Assembly (NCBI GenBank): GCA_947500645.1
Contig: CANMSD010000002.1
Coordinates: 620,001-684,000 of the forward strand
DNA: 64,000 nucleotides
Origin: an uncultured Erythrobacter sp.
Lineage (GTDB): Bacteria; Pseudomonadota; Alphaproteobacteria; Sphingomonadales; Sphingomonadaceae
Direction: 5' to 3'
The notes beneath the pieces are model-generated. The model saw nothing but the letters and a program-made list of their open reading frames with translations, searched no databases and was not told the DNA's origin. Positions 61,262 to 64,000 of this stretch are shown here, in pieces. Each line of letters starts with the position of its first letter. The first letter of the stretch is position 1. Position numbers and translations under genes: made by a program.

Positions 61262-61290
61262 ATGGTGGAACATAGAGCGAACATGGTCAA
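61262..61290 (-). promoter_or_regulatory. LexA box embedded in the mmcB promoter
   Basis: On the minus strand, GTTC-GCTCTAT-GTTC (61282-61268) is a perfect GTTC-N7-GTTC LexA box of alphaproteobacteria. It fills the 17-base spacer between TTGACC (61290-61285) and a weak CACCAT -10-like box (61267-61262). LexA would block polymerase directly; DNA damage should release it. Transcription would begin about base 61255, at the mmcB ATG. Confidence 0.75.
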
Positions 61291-61327
61291 GTCATTAAGA
61301 CCGGAAATTGTGGCGAAGCGAACGCGC

Positions 61328-61720
61328 TTAAGCGGCCTCTCGCTGATCCGGTGTTGTTAGCGCAAGTACGGAGCTGCGCGCCGAATGGAATTCACGCCAA
61401 AGAGCAAGCGCCGGAACATTCGCGTTCTGCCCGCGAGCGGTGATCGTACGCAGCGCGGTGAGCCCCGGCTGCATCATCGCGTCGATATCTTCGATGCTCT
61501 GCCACGCGAGTTCGATCTGAGCTGGCCCAGCTTCACCAATCGCTACCGGGAAGTCGGCGACGTCGCCTTCGAACGGTTCGGGCGAGAGTTGCGCAAGCTG
61601 CGCCAATTCAGCTGCCTGTTCGTGCAGAGCGCGCCATTGGCGTGTAAGCTCGCTCAGCGGTTTGTTTGCGTAAGTGGCGCTATGCATTGCGCGGACCTGG
61701 TGAGGAGGAAGAGCGGACAT
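61328..61720 (-). CDS. Hypothetical soluble protein
   Basis: 130 residues from ATG 61720; the longer frame to 62032 crosses the tRNA gene on the other strand and cannot be real. The chain is helical, with HSATYANKPLSELTRQWRAL, then AELAQLAQLSPEPFEGDVAD and EDIDAMMQPGLTALRTITAR. No signal, membrane or catalytic motif. Downstream lies mmcB on the same strand, 72 bases away. I do not recognise a family. Confidence 0.68.
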   Translation of the reverse strand: MSALPPHQVRAMHSATYANKPLSELTRQWRALHEQAAELAQLAQLSPEPFEGDVADFPVAIGEAGPAQIELAWQSIEDIDAMMQPGLTALRTITARGQNANVPALALWREFHSARSSVLALTTPDQREAA

Positions 61721-61863
61721 GATGTTCGCATGCGTAGCGCGGGGCTCTTGCTGATCGGTTAATGCCTGCTGGTCGATTGGCCGATTGGTGGGCGACGTTT
61801 TTGGGTGGTGCACCGTGCATCCACTTGCTAGAGGCGCGTCCGCTTGCGCTGTTTGGCGTATCC

Positions 61864-61940
<77 letters not shown>

Positions 61941-61949
61941 GTTTTTCCG

Positions 61950-63173
61950 TCAGGCCCAGCCGTTCTCCAGAAATTCGATGGCGCAGCCAGCGAGCATGGC
62001 GGAGCCGGTCGGCAGCGCCTTCTCATCGACATGCATGCGCGGGCTGTGGATCGCGCAGCAGCTGCTCCAGTCTTCGCCTTGTGGAGCTACGCCGAGGAAG
62101 AACATTGCACCGGGCACTTTTTCGAGAACATAAGAGAAGTCTTCCGCACCCATGATTGGATCGGCCAGGTCGCGCCAGGCCTCTGATCCGCCAAGCTCTT
62201 GCGCGACCTTGCGTCCAAGGGTGACAGCGCGTCGATCGCAGATCGTCACCGGAAAACCGGGCTCAATTTCGCAGGAGGCTTCGACTCCATAAGCGGTGGC
62301 GGTGTTGGCAGCGACTTCGGCGATCAGGCGATGCGCCGCCGCGCGATTTTCAGGCGTCAGCGTGCGTATTGTCCCGGCGATCATCGCGTCATCAGGCACT
62401 ACATTGTGCGCGGTCCCGGTATGGATTTGAGTCACTGTCACCACGACGGCGCTGGCTGCATTGAAACGGCGGGTCACCATCGCCTGAATTGCGCCGACAA
62501 TAGCGGCTGCGGCGGGCACAGGGTCTTCGCAATCATGCGGCATGGAGGCGTGACCACCCTTGCCCTTCACCGTCATAGTAAATTGATCTGCCGCGGCCAT
62601 GAGTGGTCCGGGGCGTCCGGCGAGAACGTCGAAAGGCGCGTTTGGCATAACATGAAGCGCGAATGCGGCGTCGGGCAGCGGGCGTTCCTCATTGCCGCCA
62701 AGCAGGCCATCATTGAGCATGAAGCGTGCGCCGTGATATCCCTCTTCGCCAGGCTGGAACATGAAGTCGACCTCGCCGGCTAGCGTATCGCGCTGCGCAT
62801 CGAGCAGCCGCGCCGCGCCAACCAGCATGGCGGTGTGCGTGTCATGCCCGCAGGCGTGCATCCGACCGGGAATGGTGGAGGCGAACTCGAGATCGGTCTT
62901 CTCGTCCATCGGCAGCGCATCCATGTCCCCACGCAGCAGCACGCGCTTGCGCCCCTCAGCACCTGGTTTCGCACCCCTTAGCGTGGCTACCGCGCCGGTG
63001 CAGGACGTGCCCGTGCGCCATTCCAAGTCTACATCGGCCAATGCCTCGCGAACCTTGGCGAGTGTTTTGGGGGTTTCGAGGCCCAATTCAGGCTCAGCAT
63101 GGATCGCGCGGCGCAGGGATACGATGTCAGGTGCGAGTTCGCGGGCGGAATCGATCAGAGAGGATTTCAACAT
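61950..63173 (-). CDS. M20 family amidohydrolase
   Basis: 407 residues from ATG 63173. Metal-site motifs are [20 protein letters not shown] and [12 protein letters not shown], the His-x-Met-Pro HVMPNAPF and the lid domain after about 190. Late on, [18 protein letters not shown] carries the conserved Glu. This is the typical aminoacylase/IAA-amino-acid hydrolase fold cutting N-acyl amino acids. No signal peptide is present, so it is cytoplasmic. The longer frame to 63266 lacks a plausible start context. Exact amide unknown. The stop is 10 bases from the tRNA end. Confidence 0.95.
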   Translation of the reverse strand: MLKSSLIDSARELAPDIVSLRRAIHAEPELGLETPKTLAKVREALADVDLEWRTGTSCTGAVATLRGAKPGAEGRKRVLLRGDMDALPMDEKTDLEFASTIPGRMHACGHDTHTAMLVGAARLLDAQRDTLAGEVDFMFQPGEEGYHGARFMLNDGLLGGNEERPLPDAAFALHVMPNAPFDVLAGRPGPLMAAADQFTMTVKGKGGHASMPHDCEDPVPAAAAIVGAIQAMVTRRFNAASAVVVTVTQIHTGTAHNVVPDDAMIAGTIRTLTPENRAAAHRLIAEVAANTATAYGVEASCEIEPGFPVTICDRRAVTLGRKVAQELGGSEAWRDLADPIMGAEDFSYVLEKVPGAMFFLGVAPQGEDWSSCCAIHSPRMHVDEKALPTGSAMLAGCAIEFLENGWA

Positions 63174-63386
63174 GGCCACATCTTTAGCGGCACTTCGCGA
63201 GAACGGAACAGCCTGAAATGCATTCGGTGTGACGCAGCGCCGAACCAATGCGTCGGTCAGTCGCAATGGGAAGGCTTGCCCACGCGCGAAAAGACACGAT
63301 GTAACCGCCTACGTCTGTCGCGCGAAATGCGACAAAACAAAGAAATTTCTGGCAGTGTTAACGATATTGCCGCTAGGAGCCGCCCC

Positions 63387-64000
63387 ATGGCCACGCCGAT
63401 TTACGAATTTTCTCAAATGCCGCAGGAAAATGCGGCACGCGAAGCTGTTCGCCGAGCTCGCCGCAAGCGCGCTCCGGGCGAAGCGCCGACTGTTGGTGTG
63501 ATCTACAATCCGCGTAGTCATGGAAATAAGGGCAAGGATTTCGACTGCGGCATCTGTCCGCATGTGTTTATCGCGCAACCGGGTGACCGCTCGCAATTGC
63601 CTGCCGCGTTAACCAGTCTGGCCGAGCGCGGAATCGATTTGCTCGTTATCAATGGCGGGGATGGAACGGTTCGCGATGTGCTGAGCTGTGGCCAAGCGAT
63701 CTTTGGCGACGACTGGCCCCCGATCGCGGTCTTGCCCAAGGGCAAGACCAACGCACTGACCGTCGATCTTGAAGTGCCGCTCGATTGGACGCTTCAGCGC
63801 GCGATTGATGCACTCGATGATGGACGGACCATCCGACGGCGTCCGATCAAGGTGACTTCGCTTGAGGGACCGCGATCTAGCGTAATGGGTTTCATACTGG
63901 GCGGCGGTGCATTCACGCTCGCGACTCAATCCGGGCAGAGCGCGCACCGTCTGGGCGCATTCAACAGCATGGCGGTTGGTGTCACCGTCTCGTGGGGCAT
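63387..64000 (+). CDS. Diacylglycerol kinase-like protein (3' end outside window)
   Basis: 204 codons are visible from ATG 63387, which has CTAGGAG ten bases before; the gene runs past the window edge. The DAGK/sphingosine-kinase catalytic domain begins VGVIYNPRSHGNKGKDFDCG, with the phosphate-binding GGDGTVRDVLSCG (about residues 92-104) and the second conserved loop AVLPKGKTNALTVDLEVPLD. The family phosphorylates lipids such as diacylglycerol or a sphingoid base with ATP. Sphingomonads make sphingolipids, so the latter is possible. Start is firm, substrate open. Confidence 0.88.
   Translation, partial: MATPIYEFSQMPQENAAREAVRRARRKRAPGEAPTVGVIYNPRSHGNKGKDFDCGICPHVFIAQPGDRSQLPAALTSLAERGIDLLVINGGDGTVRDVLSCGQAIFGDDWPPIAVLPKGKTNALTVDLEVPLDWTLQRAIDALDDGRTIRRRPIKVTSLEGPRSSVMGFILGGGAFTLATQSGQSAHRLGAFNSMAVGVTVSWG

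Overview
The window is a moderately GC-rich, densely packed chromosomal stretch of an alphaproteobacterium. It most resembles the Sphingomonadales, in particular an Erythrobacter-like member of the Erythrobacteraceae. The pointers are a PopZ-type polar protein, two UrcA-family exported proteins, an MmcB DNA-repair protein under a GTTC-N7-GTTC (alphaproteobacterial) LexA box, a fused ThiS-ThiG, a Pcm-like/TolC gene pair, a full SUF operon with an Rrf2 regulator, and LytS/LytTR-type two-component systems. The taxonomic call is inference from gene content; the window holds no rRNA gene.

Layout. 1-6.3 kb: CBS-domain protein, thioredoxin-fold ferredoxin, S9 peptidase, PopZ, TolC-family outer-membrane protein and a degenerate Pcm-like protein. 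6.3-11.6 kb: fumarase, a LytS/LytTR pair, a UrcA protein and a metallophosphoesterase. 12-15.5 kb: ribosomal rpsI/rplM, CutA and heme A synthase. 15.5-15.8 kb: a MITE-like element with 20-bp perfect terminal inverted repeats. 15.9-24.7 kb: MerC-like protein behind a Zur-like operator, ThiS-ThiG, two hypotheticals, acyl-CoA ligase, gamma-glutamyltransferase, dihydroorotate dehydrogenase, a candidate small RNA with a strong intrinsic terminator, and an AraC-type regulator. 24.8-33.7 kb: DUF885 protein, then the SUF iron-sulfur operon (rrf2-sufB-three extra genes-sufC-sufD-sufS-sufT-sufA) behind two IscR-type-1-like sites. 33.9-44.4 kb: EF-hand-like protein, CysZ/EI24-like membrane protein, PfkB kinase, a cytochrome c, second UrcA, LysR regulator, purD and xseA with overlapping start codons, M23 peptidase and a phytase-like esterase. 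44.5-51.8 kb: rpmB, tadA, a frameshifted exported-protein gene, RNase T2, nadC and a second LytS/LytTR pair. 52-57.2 kb: an envelope proteolysis/redox cluster (two M48 proteases, DsbA-like), alpha/beta hydrolase and an App1-like phosphatase. 57.3-64 kb: a large acidic PAS protein, sterol desaturase, mmcB, tRNA-Arg(CCG), an M20 amidohydrolase and a partial diacylglycerol-kinase-like gene.

How it works together. Most genes are housekeeping: TCA cycle, purine, pyrimidine, thiamine and NAD synthesis, ribosome, Fe-S assembly and heme A. They are interleaved with envelope and secreted-enzyme functions. The most unusual material is (a) a translationally coupled three-gene cassette, including a DUF559 nuclease-fold protein, inside the SUF operon; (b) regulatory DNA readable from sequence (Zur-like, IscR-like, LexA, a palindrome embedded in a sigma70-like promoter, an rplM leader hairpin); (c) a candidate sRNA; and (d) two non-coding palindromic elements. 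I saw no CRISPR array, prophage, integrase or intact insertion sequence. Only the element-bearing interval 15538-15925 exceeds 300 bases without a gene.
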